From Piper betle (taxonomy: Eukaryota; Streptophyta; Magnoliopsida; Piperales; Piperaceae): a DNA stretch of 64,000 nucleotides. A model generated the notes under the pieces. That model saw only the letters and a list, made by a program, of their open reading frames with translations. It searched no databases and was not told the origin of the DNA. This document shows, one piece after another, positions 10,433 through 23,434 of the stretch. The stretch lies in NCBI GenBank assembly GCA_033002965.1, contig JAURVB010014618.1, forward strand, positions 124,001 to 188,000, written 5' to 3'. The position numbers were made by a program, and so were the translations under genes. Position 1 is the stretch's first letter, and each line of letters starts with the position of its first letter.

Positions 10433-11470
10433 AACACAGGTCCCACCAATGAACAAACACATATTTATCATTTTTGGAAAGCGGGCTATCAATATAGGTC
10501 TACTTAAACATAATTGGGCTCACTTAAACATTAAGATGGGTCCGGGCTCGAACATAATTAGTTGAATAAAATGGGCCAATAAATTTGGTTCACGCAAAAT
10601 TATTATAGTTTATTTCCCGATTTAATTAGAATTTATCAGTATACCCTCATTCTATTCACAGTTTATTTGTAAAATTGAAATTTCAGACCACATCATGAAA
10701 TATAGGTCGTGTATAGTGACATCTCCGTCTAATTATAAATAATTTAAATTTATTGGTAGGTAAAATGACGAAGCTTTTCTCAATGGTTCTGTAGGGTCTT
10801 TCTCTGTAGTCCAGTACAAACAAGGCAAAAATCAATGTAAATAACAAAAACAAGAAACCCGTGGAAACCTTGAAGAACATGCATAATCTATTTTTACGTC
10901 AACAAACTAAAGCCTTGGCCTTTTTAAAAAAAAATTATACATGCATGCAAATATATAAGGAGAAAGAAGAATTAGACTTTTACATGAATATCGCCTACTC
11001 GAATTTCTTCTCTCCTATTAGACCCCTAATCAGATTTGTCTCGATCTTCTATCAGACTCCTAAATCTTTTATCACCCTCCTACTTGAATATGTCTCTTTT
11101 TTTCTCTTCAAACCCTCTCATTCTTTATAAATATCCTCATACCACCTCATAAAAAATTTGGAACGACATGTAGGCCACATCTGGCTAGCCTCCACATCTG
11201 ACTCATAAATATGTCCGATTTCATATGTCTTGTGATGCGTCTTCTATTCGAGTGCTTGTGAAAAATATATAATATATATATATATGCATTATATTCATGC
11301 ATTATCTAACTAGCATAGGCGTTAGTATTTAATTATGATGTGTATCTAAAGAGTAAGAGCTTATCGCCTAGGCACCTGACCTTGTTTAGAGCTTCTATCA
11401 GGTTTGTTTAGAACTCATCCCTTGTTTATTGCCTTTTCTATTGTGACTTGATTTATTATTTGCATAACAG
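10433..11470. other. Intergenic, nothing identified
   Basis: AT-rich DNA with short open stretches only. No family, RNA gene or clear repeat seen. Confidence 0.5.
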
Positions 11471-12270
11471 GTTAAGTGATATTTTATTGAATCTCACTTA
11501 ACTCGTTTCATTTAGTCAAATCGTCTTCTGGATTAATAACCCTCGAGGATGAGATCACTCGAGTCTGATTTTGAAAACATAATCCACCACAAGCTGCCTT
11601 CAAGTTTATTATATAAATCCTTTCTCAGACCTACATGTAACTCTATCGAGTTTTCAGTAGGATAAGAAATAGTGACACCGACTCACATGTACAATGAGCC
11701 GGTGTACATGCTAGTCAAGCAGGATCTGGATTAATGAGAGGGTTGCTTCATTCTCAAAGGATCTGACAATTCTACATTTTGAGTTCCTTACACCTAAAAA
11801 AATATAAAGGTTTACGAGTAGTGTGTAGTATAATGCACCTTTGGACATGTAGTTCAAAGGGTACTACCTCAGAGTACTTGACCTTCATGCTTAAAATTAG
11901 AAGATATATAGAAGAAAGGAGAGGGTTTAAGATATATTGGTAGTCCCAATAGATTAGAAAATAAAGAAAATGATGAGAGATGCATCAATAGACCAGTCAC
12001 CTCATGATGCTATTAGGTATGTAGTTTTGGTGCCTCCCAGTAGATGCCCGTGCCCTTCAGAGAGTTCAGTAAAAGATATAAAAATAATTTTCTTCACATG
12101 AGAGTCATCTCTTATGGGCAATTTGATATAATTATATTTTAGACTAATAACACTCGATACTGACGTATTTTTATTATATTTAGATAATGATCAGGAGTCT
12201 CATATGCCAGTCTGGACGGTGGAGCAGTAACATCTTGTGCACACAGATATGTCCGACTATTGATTATTTG
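11471..12270 (-). mobile_element. Decayed LTR fragment (copy E), same family, antisense
   Basis: Reverse-complement landmarks of the LTR family appear in the expected order: the CACTTAACTCG segment, GGATTAATAACCCTCGAGGA then GAGATC.CTCGAG (the conserved hairpin), TATATAAATCC...CAGACC, then GAGTTCCT.AC.CC, GGTTTACG.GTA, GTTCAAAGGGTACT, GAGTACT.G.CCTT.ATGCT and finally TCTGGACGG.GGAGCA. It is heavily mutated and no ends or target duplication are visible. Confidence 0.75.
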
Positions 12271-13490
12271 TAATTATCATGTTTATATGTTGATGATGGT
12301 GAAAATGTTATGATAAAAATGATGCAATGACATGATTTGTGTCGGTAAATAGAACTGTTACTACCCACATGATGTGATTTTGATTATGATTAATATCATA
12401 ATGATATAGATAGTTAGTAAAGTTGTTTTCATTTGAATGTAATCAACAAATGGGTTAAGACCCAGTTCAACTAGGTAAGATGAAGGTAATTCAGCATTTG
12501 AGTCGAAACTCAACATATAAATGAATTATATAGTTGAATAAAAGTATTATATAAATGTTTTATTAAATATTTATATTGTTTATAATCTGATAAGGTGGCC
12601 CTTATTGTACTTTCAAAGTTCACTCTGTCCATTTTGTTTTAGGATTTATTAATTTTTATCTTAATTGATTGGTTTTGGTGTGGCTCGAGAGACATGGTAT
12701 TTATATAATGTTATGATTTTTTTTGCATGCCAAACATGTATGACAAATATTATTTTCCATCGTAAAACACCAAGAGTGGATCTATTTGGATTAGGTTCGA
12801 TTGACTGACTTAATCAGAAGACCCATAATATTTTGATTTAGTTTGGTTTTCAAGTGAGTTAACTTATGGATGTTATATTATGTATAAAATTAAAATTTAT
12901 CGAGTATGAGTCGCGCATTGGGCTGACTCTTGTTGGGTGTAGTGTAAACAGTTTGAAGTTCGGCTCTCTCAATATTGGTTTATAGATTGTACTGGGAAAA
13001 AAAGCAGCTCAGATTTTATTCTCTGAATTAGTGGGATAAAGTTGGTTGATTGAATCTTGAAATTGACGCGAAATTTTTTTAAAATATATCTTATATAAAC
13101 ATATAAATCCAAATGCCTCTTATAAAATAGCTTATATATACGTATATTGGGAAATCAAAAGACAACAGCTCTGGCGGCAATTGTTGGGGTGGGGACGGGG
13201 ATGCGGCGGTCGGGCTCCAATGTTGGTAATATTGGGCTGCGGCTCTGAACGGAATTGATGGGACTGGGGTAATTTTGACTCTGAGTTGGTTGCTCGGAAA
13301 ATAAAAGGGTGGAATTTAGGTTGTTTGGGTAAATAAATTTTTGGTTGCTCGGAAAATAAAAGGGTGTAGCAACCAATAAATTTTAGATTCTCTGAATAAT
13401 TAATATGCTAGATTCTCTGAATCATTAGTTTGTTAAAGTTTTAGTTGAATGTAAGTTAAAAGAATCAGTAAATGAGATATAAGCTCTCTC
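12271..13490. other. Intergenic and upstream region of the subtilase gene
   Basis: AT-rich. No gene seen. A direct repeat of TTGGTTGCTCGGAAAATAAA occurs at 13286 and 13341 (55-bp offset), within 220 bp of the subtilase TATA box. Confidence 0.5.
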
Positions 13491-13497
13491 TATATAG
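13491..13497 (+). promoter_or_regulatory. Putative TATA box of the subtilase gene
   Basis: TATATAG preceded by a CT run, 63 bp upstream of the chosen ATG at 13560. Position is plausible for a plant core promoter. No other element was identified. Confidence 0.5.
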
Positions 13498-13559
13498 ATA
13501 TGTATATCAGAAAGTAACCTCGTTAAGAGATACGTAACCACGTCATTGACGTGAAGAAA

Positions 13560-16500
13560 ATGGGGCTTCTTCTCTTCTCTTGTCTCTTCTTTCTCCTCCA
13601 TGCCAATGCTCTTCCTCAAGGCCAAGAGGTAAGTGATTCACTATCTTGTTTTTAAGTGATAGTATATGTAGTATCACATTACCAGAAGGTACTTTCAGTT
13701 AAATATTTATTTTGTCCGCTTTTACTTTTCATTGACGAAAATTTCTTCTTGCACTAATGTTTTTTGGGCCATTATTACTTTCAGTTATTTTTAGCATTTT
13801 TTGTTTTATTTTAAATTATAATATATCAGAAACCATTTCATATTTAATTTAACAAATACTATGTTTAGGTTCTTTATTTTTTAGAAAATATAATTGGAAA
13901 TGCAATTCTTTTATTCATTATTATTAATTGTCTTAGAATTGTTATTTCCAAAGTCTCAAATAAGTGTATTTAAAGATTGATAAATTTCACTTATGTACAT
14001 ATAATTTATCTTTGTCAAATTATTATTTTTTAATATATCAATACCGGATTTTAATTTGACATAAACTTCAAATTACTGTCTAGGCTATTTGATCAATATC
14101 AAGTTACGTTGATTTGTTCTAATTTAATAGTTTTTTACGTATTAATTTAACCTATAAATGGATGTTTTTTGTTAAGTAAATAAATATTTACTATTTTATT
14201 TAATAATAATAATAATAAAATTAATAATCATTAATTTGCACAATTGAACTTTTATGCTTTCTGTGCATATTATTAACATTTTTTCAGATTAACTAAATGC
14301 TATTTACATTGATGTTATCGAAATTGTTAGGTTTATATTGTACATTTGACAAAGCATAAAGCCAAGACAGCTCAGGAGATTGAAGAAGGGCACTATTCCT
14401 ATCTCCAATCTATCAAGAACAGGTAGGGCTGATTAATATCCTCTAACTTTTTTGCCTCGGCAAACTCTGTTGTTTATTAAGGTGAATTTTCCTATATATT
14501 GCTAACTTTCCTATCATCTACAGTGCAAGTGAGGCGGAAGCTTCTCTCCTCTATAGTTACAAGAACACCCTTAATGGTTTTGCCGCAGTTCTCACAGATG
14601 AAGAAGCCACCAGACTTTCAGGTAAATTATATATTACAGAACAGTAATTTGCATTCATTACTCTATATATTGTCACACTTGAAATTCACTAACTGGCATT
14701 CTGGAGCAGCAACGGTGGGAGTTGTCTCGGTCAGTCCCTCCCGCCCTGGGCAATATTCCCTTCATACCAGCAGGACATGGGATTTCATAGAGCTTATAGA
14801 GAGGGCCCCGTTGGAGAGCCAGTTGTTTTTACGTAGTAGGGCAAAATTTGGCAAAGATGTCATCGTTGGGCTACTCGATAGTGGTACGTAGATGTATAGT
14901 TATATATTTATATGTTAAAAGGAGTTGTAAGCTTCATGTTTGGATGCGAATTATGCGTAGAAATTGTAATTCCTTGGCTGCAAAATTTATCGTCAGGTAT
15001 ATGGCCTGAGTCAAAGAGTTTCAGCGATGAAGGGTTTGGCCCCATGCCCGAGTCATGGAAAGGAGTCTGCCAAGAAGGGTTGGCCTTCACTAAATCAAAT
15101 TGCAACAAGTCAGTCGTTCTTCCTAGGTTTTCTTTTTCTTTCCCCCAAAAAATCTCAAATATATCATAGCATTTTATTAGTCCATACATCAAACTGGTAT
15201 ATATGTATGTGTATCTACAATATGAATCAATGATGGTGGATGACAAGTTCATAATATATAGGACGCTCCTTCCACAAAATACAAATTATAAGTTAGAAAA
15301 TGGGAGGATGATGATGGATTATATATGGCACCTTAATTGTACAAGAGTTTTAATGAGAATAACCATGATCAATGTATCTAATATATACTTCAAGAGAGTT
15401 TTTATAATAAATGAACTGGTTGTGTTTGTTTTTGTAAAGCTAATTAAGTTTTGTCATTCTTCCGTTGATTTTCTAATCTTGATCAGTGAGGGTGTGAAGT
15501 GGTTAGGATGAACTTAATCATTGTAAGATCTGTAAGCTTACTCTTCTAATTTACTCGTTTATCTGCTTTTGGTTACAGAAAACTAATTGGTGCACGCTAC
15601 TACCTCAAGGCATACGAGTCCTACTATGGCAAGGTCAACACCTCAATCGACTACCCATCCCCGAGGGACCACGACGGCCATGGCAGCCACACCTCCTCCA
15701 CCGTCGCCGGCCAGCGGGTCCACTGCGCCTCCGCCCTAGGCGGCTTCGCCGGCAACACAATCCAAGGAGGAGCCCCACTGGCCCGCATTGCCATGTACAA
15801 AGTTTGCTGGCCCATACCGGGGGCTTCCCCGCCGATGGCAACACCTGTTTTGGAGCCGACATGCTAGCCGCCATGGACGATGCTGTCAGCGACGGCGTCG
15901 ATGTGCTCAGCCTGTCGCTTGGTTACAATAATGTGCCGCCGAACTACTACAAGTCTGATCCTATCTCTGTAGGTGGCCTGCATGCAACGTTCAAAGATGT
16001 GGTGGTGGTTGCCAGCGCCGGCAACTCCGGCCCCAAGGTGTCATCCGTGTCGAACGTCGCACCTTGGATATTGACCGTCGGCGCTAATACCGTCGACCGA
16101 ACATTCCCTGCAACGGTGATTCTCGGCAACGGTACAATACTTCAGGTGAATGCTCCTTCATTGTAAATTAGCAGCTTGTTAGTAACAATTAATTACATGA
16201 ATCAATTGTATGATTGTTTTTAAAAATACTAGCATGTACATTGTAGTGACTAATTTATTTTGACTCGATTTAATTAATCTAAAAGAATTAATTTTTTTCA
16301 TAAAATTGATAATAACTCAGGCAAAATTATTAATATTTTATTAATTAGTAATTTATTTATTTTTGATGTGTTAAAGATATAAGTTTGACTTCCTAAGATT
16401 AAATAAATATAATATTATCTTCTTTATAAAATTAAATTTAAGTCATCGATCCAGAAAATATAGTAGTATCTTAATTTGCTTTAAAGTAAGAGATATAATT

Positions 16501-19393
16501 TATAATTATAGTTAAATTATGAATCTTATAGATATAAGTTTACTTGTTATAATAATCTAATGGTCATTATAAGAGACAATTCATAGTTAAAATATAGACT
16601 TAATTTCAGCTATTACAGTAATCTAGCAGTTTGATATCTTTTTCTTTTAAGTCTTTAAATTTAAGGAAAATCTCTAAAACTTATAGACTCCGAAGAAGAC
16701 CACTTTCTTTTATATTATTATAATAGATAGATAAGTAAATAGATAGGTAAATAGATAGATAGATAGATTATTGTCATGACAATTTAAGCCTACATATATT
16801 ATAATACAGTCTAATATTTGATCAATTAATGTTCAAACTAAAGGGCAACGAGTACTCTAAAAGGCACATTATTAGTCAATGTAAAATTTCATTGCTAGTT
16901 ATGCATGGTTGTCTACTTCCAATGTTTAATATAGTCCTAATTAAAAGTTTGCAACCACATTAAGGTAGTCCTAAAATATTATTCATCATTAATTTAATAG
17001 TATCAATTTTACTTGAAAAATATGTGACAGGGACAAAGTTGGGCTCCACATAAGTTGGAGGATAGGCCTTATCCCCTTGTCTATGCAGGGGATGTTGAAG
17101 TAGATGGCATACCTCGGAACCTATCAGGGTAAATTAATTAAGCTCTAAACAAATCATAAACGTACATACTCAAAATTTAATTTTTTTTCACATCTTGTAG
17201 TTCATCACCGAGCTAATTCCAAAATTGTCATGGTACTTAATTTTGCTTCTGATCAATGTTTAAATATTATGGCTTTTATTATGTAGGCAATGCCTTGAAG
17301 GGACTCTAGACCTACTCAAAAAAAAAAATTTTCGTCATCATCACCGAGCTAAATCCAAAATTGTCATGGTACTTAATTTTGCTTCTGATCAATGTTTAAA
17401 TATTATGGCTTTTATTATGTAGGCAATGCCTTAAAGGGACTCTAGACCCGAAGAAGATGAAGGAGAAGGTGGTGTTGTGCATGAGAGGCGTTGGCTTAAG
17501 AATGGAGAAGGGTTTGGCAGTGAAGAGAGCTGATGGTGCTGCTATGATCCTCGGAAACCCTAAATTTTTTGGCGAGGACGTTGTTCCGGATCCCCACTTC
17601 CTCCCTGCCACAAACATTGGATACACGGATACATTGATTATCCATAACTATATCAATTCTTCATCCAATCCTACTGCGATCGTTACTCCGGGCAGGACCC
17701 AGTTAGGCGTCAGGCCTTCGCCTACTATGGCTGCTTTCTCCTCCATCGGACCCAATCCCGTTGAGCCCAACATCATCAAGGTATATAAGCACATAGTTGT
17801 TTAAAGACTTACCACTTTCTTTCTGCATTGATTACTTACATGGCGTTGTTTATGAGGGGAGGGAGGGTGAGGGATATGGGGAGAGAAGAGGGAGGGGCAG
17901 CCAGTGGTGAGGGAGCCGGGAGTGGTTGTCAGTGAAGAGAGAATGGGGAAGAAGATTTTTATTTTATCAAAATAACACCTTTAAGAAACGTAAAAAATAA
18001 GTGTCGTTTAAGGCTACTTAGCGTCACTTTAAATACTTTAATAAGTGACGTCGGGTTTTTACTTCTCTACGCTTGATTGTCACTTAAAAACTATTCAGGG
18101 ACACCCCCATTTCACACTTTAAGTTAAGGATGCCTACTTTATTCGTCGCTTGAGTGCATCACTTATGTTGTCCTTGTCACTTATGCGTCACTTAAATTCT
18201 AAATCCTTGTAGTGAAAAGTATAAGTGTTAGTACATGCTCGTGTTTCTCATTAATCCTTGATGAGGTTAAGATTAGTAACTTCTTATAGTAGCTCTTCAA
18301 AATTGTTATATTACTAACTTATGATAATTGCATTAATATGATAAATTAATTAACTTCTCTTGCAGCCAGATATTACAGCTCCTGGTGTCAACATCCTCGC
18401 AGCATGGAGTGAAGCATCTTCTCCTACTAAGTTGTTATTCGATCACCGAAGTGTTAAGTACAACTTCGAGTCTGGTACCTCCATGTCTTGTCCTCACGTC
18501 GCCGGAGCTGCTATATTGGTCCGGGCCATCCACCCTACTTGGAGTGCTGCTGCAGTTCGATCAGCTCTTATGACCACCGGTATGTAGTACTCTTAATGTC
18601 TTTTAATTAAATAAATCTAATATGGTTTCTTCTTTACCGGCTTAAGCTTTTATCACACATGAATCATCGAAAAAAGCTAAATTATGAATGAGAGATCATG
18701 GTATCCCGGTCTTTGTCAATTTTGCCTTCATGCGATTTTGTTTCCACATTTGTGGCAGTATATATTGACCTACATAAAATGTAAAAGAAACAAATTATTA
18801 AGATAAGTTAGAAGATAAATTAACATTGGATAATGTGTTCATTAATTGTTTCTTTTGGTACAGCTACGACAATGAACAATATTAACCAGCCGATCACCAC
18901 CTACAATGGAAGCGTAGCCACTCCCTTCCATTTGGGGTCTGGCCATGTCGAGCCTGTCCATGCCTCCGACCCCGGACTCATCTACGACGCTACCTACGAT
19001 GACTACCTCATCTTCCTTTGTGGCCGGGGTTTCAAAAATATTGATGCTAATTTCAAGTGCCCTAACACCACCATCTTGCCTTGGAACCTCAACTACCCGT
19101 CGGTGGCTATCGATCGCTTGAACGGTACCGTCACCGTAGAGAGGACTGTCACCAATGTAGGGTTCCCCGTGAGCATTTACAGTGCTTATGTCGAGTCTCC
19201 GGCTAGGTTCTCTGTCAAAGTTACTCCCGAGATTTTGGAATTTAATGAACTTGGGGAGAAGAAGAAGTTCAAGCTCACAATTAAATCAGAAGGTGTCAAA
19301 ATGAAGAAAGGCGATTATAAGTTTGGATGGTTTGCTTGGTCTAATGGTTTTCATTTTGTGAAAAGCCCCATAGCAGTATCCACAGCTAATTAG
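13560..19393 (+). CDS. SBT5.6: Subtilisin-like protease SBT5.6-type, ten exons, frameshifted
   Basis: Secreted plant serine protease (S8 family) acting in the apoplast. Exons inferred from GT-AG sites and phase: 13560-13628, 14331-14422, 14524-14621, 14710-14883, 14997-15108, 15579-16145, 17031-17128, 17423-17780, 18366-18579, 18864-19393. The order is signal peptide ([15 protein letters not shown]), inhibitor I9 prodomain ([10 protein letters not shown]), then the S8 domain with Asp in LLDSG (D143), His in DGHGSHT (H216), Asn in [10 protein letters not shown] domain, Ser in GTSMSCPH, and a fibronectin-III-like tail. Corrected length would be about 770 aa, normal for the family. Exon 6 lacks one base, probably in the G run at 15819-15823: phase fails at about residue 263 and TAG follows at 15865. 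All other junctions keep phase, so this is a very recent lesion or an assembly error. FSSRGPN reads FSSIGPN. The subfamily is inferred from recall of the family. Confidence 0.85.
15819..15823 (+). other. Frameshift site in subtilase exon 6 (G homopolymer)
   Basis: Five G residues between the frame that encodes YKVCWPIP and the frame that encodes [14 protein letters not shown]. One more base restores phase through the rest of exon 6 and into exon 7. A homopolymer is the typical place for a sequencing error, so the gene may be intact. Confidence 0.7.
17203..17449 (+). repeat. Tandem duplication of intron 7 end plus exon 8 start
   Basis: Two copies of about 111 bp with a 136-bp offset, each holding intron sequence, the acceptor TATTATGTAG and the first coding bases GCAATGCCTT.AAGGGACTCTAGAC. 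Only the second continues into exon 8. Splicing at the first acceptor (exon from 17287) stays open through CLEGTLD and then meets a stop at the duplicated TATGTAG. Confidence 0.9.
17960..18214 (-). mobile_element. CACTA-like element fragment in subtilase intron 8
   Basis: The right end at 18214 reads CCTTGTAGTG, the reverse complement of CACTACAAGG, matching the CACTA-superfamily terminus. The preceding 200 bp contain many copies of GTCACTTAA / TAAGTGACG, like the subterminal repeats of such elements. I could not find the opposite CACTA end, so it is truncated or the left border is undefined. Confidence 0.5.
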
Positions 19394-21839
19394 CTTTTTT
19401 TGTTTTATTTAGTATTTAGTTAGTATGAGTTACTTGGATTACTCTTTAGGCCAGTTTAGATGTTAGTCCAAAGATTTTTAGTTATATGCAGTGTAGCTAC
19501 AATAAATAAAGTGATTTATTTTCATAACTTATGACGTATATAGAGGTCTTATATATTCTATAGTTATTTTTGTACATCATACTTTATCATCATCTTCCTC
19601 ATCCCTTTTGTGAATAAACATTGCTTAATTTATTACTACCAACAAATGATCTTTTGATTTCAGGCCATGTTCTTAAGTACGTGATATTGAAATAATGCAC
19701 CAACATGGTTATTTTCATGAAATTACTGGCAAAAAGGCCTATGTCTAATGTTTGCAAACTCCTCAACTCAAAAGCTTTCTAGTTATCTGCAGTTTTCATA
19801 GGTTTTTGACGACGGAAAACCAAGAGTCATTGCAATCTAGCTGATACAAGTTGCAGGCAATCCAAGACTAACTAGCTAGATCCATATATTATACAGAGAA
19901 ACTTAACGTAATTGGGCTCCCTCTTTGGGCATTAGCTTGTTAATGACTGCTAACCAAAAGCTTTACACGAACAATGAAGTACATGATCATCCTTAAGTCA
20001 TTAACTAATTGATGTGCAAAAGAGCATAGTATGTGAGATATTATATATAGCTTAATCCAAAATAGTGTAGTTTCTCATTTTCATGGTCTTAGTTCTCTCG
20101 TCATTACTTGTATTAGATTAGATTGGATTATATTTAGGTCTTTTCGTTGTGATATGAAAAAGTGCACCGAATGGATAAGAATAATCATATGTTGCTTTCT
20201 CTAAAAAGCACTGCTTGCTTCCATGACCAAAATTGCCAAAACGAAGTCAAGGCACAAAAATGATGTCCCGAATGATCAATCTCTTCAATATCACAAGGCC
20301 GCTTGAACAAAAATAATTCTCAAGATTGATCCGATTGAGTTTAATTGGCCCAACAAAATTCTTACTGGGAGCTGCATGATCCAAGTGACTAATTCAATCA
20401 ATCAAACTCTAGGTAGAAAAAAATGGAGGAAGTTTTAATGGCGCACATAACATTACTTTTGCATACTATTAAGACATTAATTTGCCAATGTATAATATTT
20501 TATATATATATATAAGCCAAATGAGTGATATATAGTAAGTATTTTAACAAATCAAAATCATTGACAGTAATCATCTTATGATCTCGATCAAAATTAAGTA
20601 ATTGCATGCCCCAAGCTACTAGCAATTTATTACACTCTAAATATTGGCTACAAGTTATAACGTCGACAAAGTCACAAAACAGGCGGCTACGAAACTTGTA
20701 CGCAATCAAGCCCAATAATTGGATACGTACTTTGCTGGCGTGTGAATCTTACACGTGGTGATTTCCCATTGGCTAGCAATCTTTGAGTTTAGTGATGTGC
20801 ACGGCGACAAATAAGGAGATAGGGTTAGGTGGCCCACTAGCCGCATGCCCCGGAGCCGGAGCCGCACCGAGTGGAGTGCTGGCCGTGGTTTGTGTCTTAC
20901 GCTCTCAGTGATTGGACTTTGCTTTCCCGAAGGGATCGCTTGGAGCTGCCGAGCCGAATTAGCCACAAATCTGGGACAGCTTAGGCTCGGCTCTGAAATG
21001 ATAAGGGTCGACATAATCAATGGTTTCATTAAATCTTATTTAATTTGGGTTATTACATTTTATTTAATTGATTGATCAAACTTCTCTTATTCAGAATGTC
21101 TCAGAAGCAAAAATTTTAGTGGGTTAGACCTTACTTTGCTTTGATTTACAATGCGTTTTTTTTACTCAAATAATATTTGAATTGTTCTTAATTAATGTTC
21201 TTTATAATGGTCAGATCATGTGGACCTTTCCTTTGATTGTATAATATTATTTACATGGAAAAAAATTGGGGAGAAAAAAACTTTGACTGTATGAAAGGAA
21301 CTTTGAATGTGATTAACGCGTCTAGGTTAGGAGTTTAAAATTAGGCACAGGCCTTTTAATGATGGATAAGAAGTGATCAATAGCACATTTAATTACAAGA
21401 GGCATATGTTATTGATTAAGGGAATACCATTAGCCAGTACCAGAGATTAGTCAGCTAATTGGCTGCTGGTTTGGGAACAACTTCTTTTCTGGAGACATAA
21501 TATATAATTATAATTATAGGTATATGCAATGAACTTTTTTTTACTGAAAATGTTGGCCAGTAAGTGTAACACCACCGTCTTATAATAATCTAGTAAATTA
21601 TTTGCTAAGTCAAAATTCAAAAGAAGAGCAGCAATATTTTTTTAACTATAACTAGTTTTTTTAAAGTTGGTTAAAAAATATTACAGAAGTTAGTGAGTTA
21701 GCTCAATACAACATATCATATTTAGCAGCTGACCTGACAAGCATATTTACAACTACAGTTATTTCTCTATTTTTCCATAATAGTATATAGTCATACTTTT
21801 TACAGGTCAACTTAGACACATGAGTGAACGTATATGCAA
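19394..21839. other. Intergenic, no gene identified
   Basis: Contains the subtilase 3' UTR (AATAAATAAA at about 19501) and then AT-rich DNA. The GC-richer patch at 20820-20990 encodes nothing I recognise. Confidence 0.5.
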
Positions 21840-22480
21840 GTTGCAACGGGCTTTGATTTATTAAGAGAGTTATTCCATTCCTGATGGATCGTAACATCTA
21901 TAGATCTTGAGTTTCCTCACACCCATAGAGGTGTAAAGAAAATAGGTATTATTATGTACAACACATGTCTAGACTTATAGTATTAGAAAGTATTAAAGGC
22001 TATTGCGTGAGAGTACTCGGCATTTGTGCTATGGGTCATAAGTTATATGGAAGTATGGAGAGGGCTTAGGATATATGCTTTTCCTCAAGAGTGAGACCAA
22101 TTATTGTCGGGAGATGCATTTGTTAAAAGTGACACAACAATAGTTCAGTTCGGGATATTATCTAGTTTGCAGTTTGATGGTTCTGCACTAATGTTCTTTA
22201 AGTGTTCTTATGGAGATTATATATTATTTTCCTTCCTTGAGAAATCAGATTTCACTTGTCAATTTATATTAGTTATTTTTTCAGACCAGTGATACTTGTT
22301 ACTGATGTTTTTCTTACTATAAATATAGGTCTTGTGTTCCTATTTATTAGGTCGGCTTTGCTGGAAGGACAGATAGTTGTTATGCACACTTGTGCTCAGG
22401 GTGCCGTTGTTTTTATTATTCTTTTGTATGTGTTTGATGTGTGTTCATATATTTAATTGATGTATGGTAATGCATACTCT
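21840..22480 (-). mobile_element. Decayed LTR fragment (copy F), same family, antisense
   Basis: Minus-strand match to the LTR family, closest in wording to the copy at 62692. Landmarks are TTGAGTTTCCTCACACCC...GAGGTGTAAAG, ACATGTCTAGACTT, GAGAGTACTCGGCATTTGTGCT, then CCAGTGATACTTGTTACTGATG, TACTATAAATATAGGT, GGCTTTGCTGGAAGGA and TGCACACTTGTG. Both ends are lost. Its open frames are accidental. Confidence 0.75.
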
Positions 22481-22869
22481 AATCAACTTATGTAGCAGTA
22501 GATCAGATATAATGCTACGCCTCGATTAGATTTCAACTTCAATAGTTATTTTGATATATTTACTCCCTTATTTTATTTATATATATTTTATTTTGTTGCG
22601 TGTCAGGCGTTCTCATATCATGACGTTGCAGTAGTTTTTTATTAAGTCATTGTATTCATCTATTCATCCTTTCTTGTTGAGGGTTGGCTACGCATTTAAT
22701 GTTGTCTTCCTTTCTCAAGAAGGTAAGAGAGTTATTTTGGTCCGTTTCTCATTTTAGTGTTAAAGCTTAATCGATTTTGATACGGCTGATAGTTCTAATC
22801 CAATTCTTAGATGAACCAAATTTGGCGTATCATTGCTGGTCTTTTTAAGGAAAACTTGCTAACCTACTA

Positions 22870-22960
22870 TTTTATGTGTGAACGCTAAGTAGTCCATTGG
22901 TTTGCCCTTGTTGGTGGACGTTAAGTAGTCCATTGGTTTGCCCTTGTTGGTGGACGTTAT
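22870..22960 (+). repeat. Short tandem duplication, about 45-bp unit
   Basis: TTAAGTAGTCCATTGGTTTG followed by CCCTTGTTGGTGGACG occurs twice back to back, with the first copy beginning CTAAGTAG. Confidence 0.85.
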
Positions 22961-23434
22961 ATTTTCTGGCTCAAGGTTCGTGCGCAGATGAGTAAAGCTA
23001 ATCAATGTATCCCACTGGCCACACTTCCTGTTGGTGTTGGTCTCTTCTACCGTGCTTGTTTTGGGATGGATCCTGTTGCGATAAGTATGGACGACTTTCT
23101 GGTTGACACAGGGTTGTATGGAGACCCAAGGACCTGTTTACCCAGTTTCGTTGGGTGACGACATATGAAGGGGGGCAAGGGATCTTGTTTGTTGGGAGAC
23201 ACTGTGTCAGGGATATGTCGTTTGATGAATTAACTCTCTCTCTGGGAACCCTCTGTAGTGTGTCAGTTTTTTATCTCTGGCATGATACCTCTCGGCTCCA
23301 ATGAAATATATCAAGAGACTATTCCAAGTGCCTTTCTACCTCTTGCAGTGTCACAAGAGAAGGTTTGTTTCTATTCCGTGTTTCGTTTTGCTTTCTAGAC
23401 ATTCATTTTCTTATTGCTGATTTTGGTTTATATT

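Noticed and set aside
20706..21029. 107-aa minus-strand frame in a GC-richer patch
   Set aside because: No recognisable domain, no splice partners, no promoter evidence.
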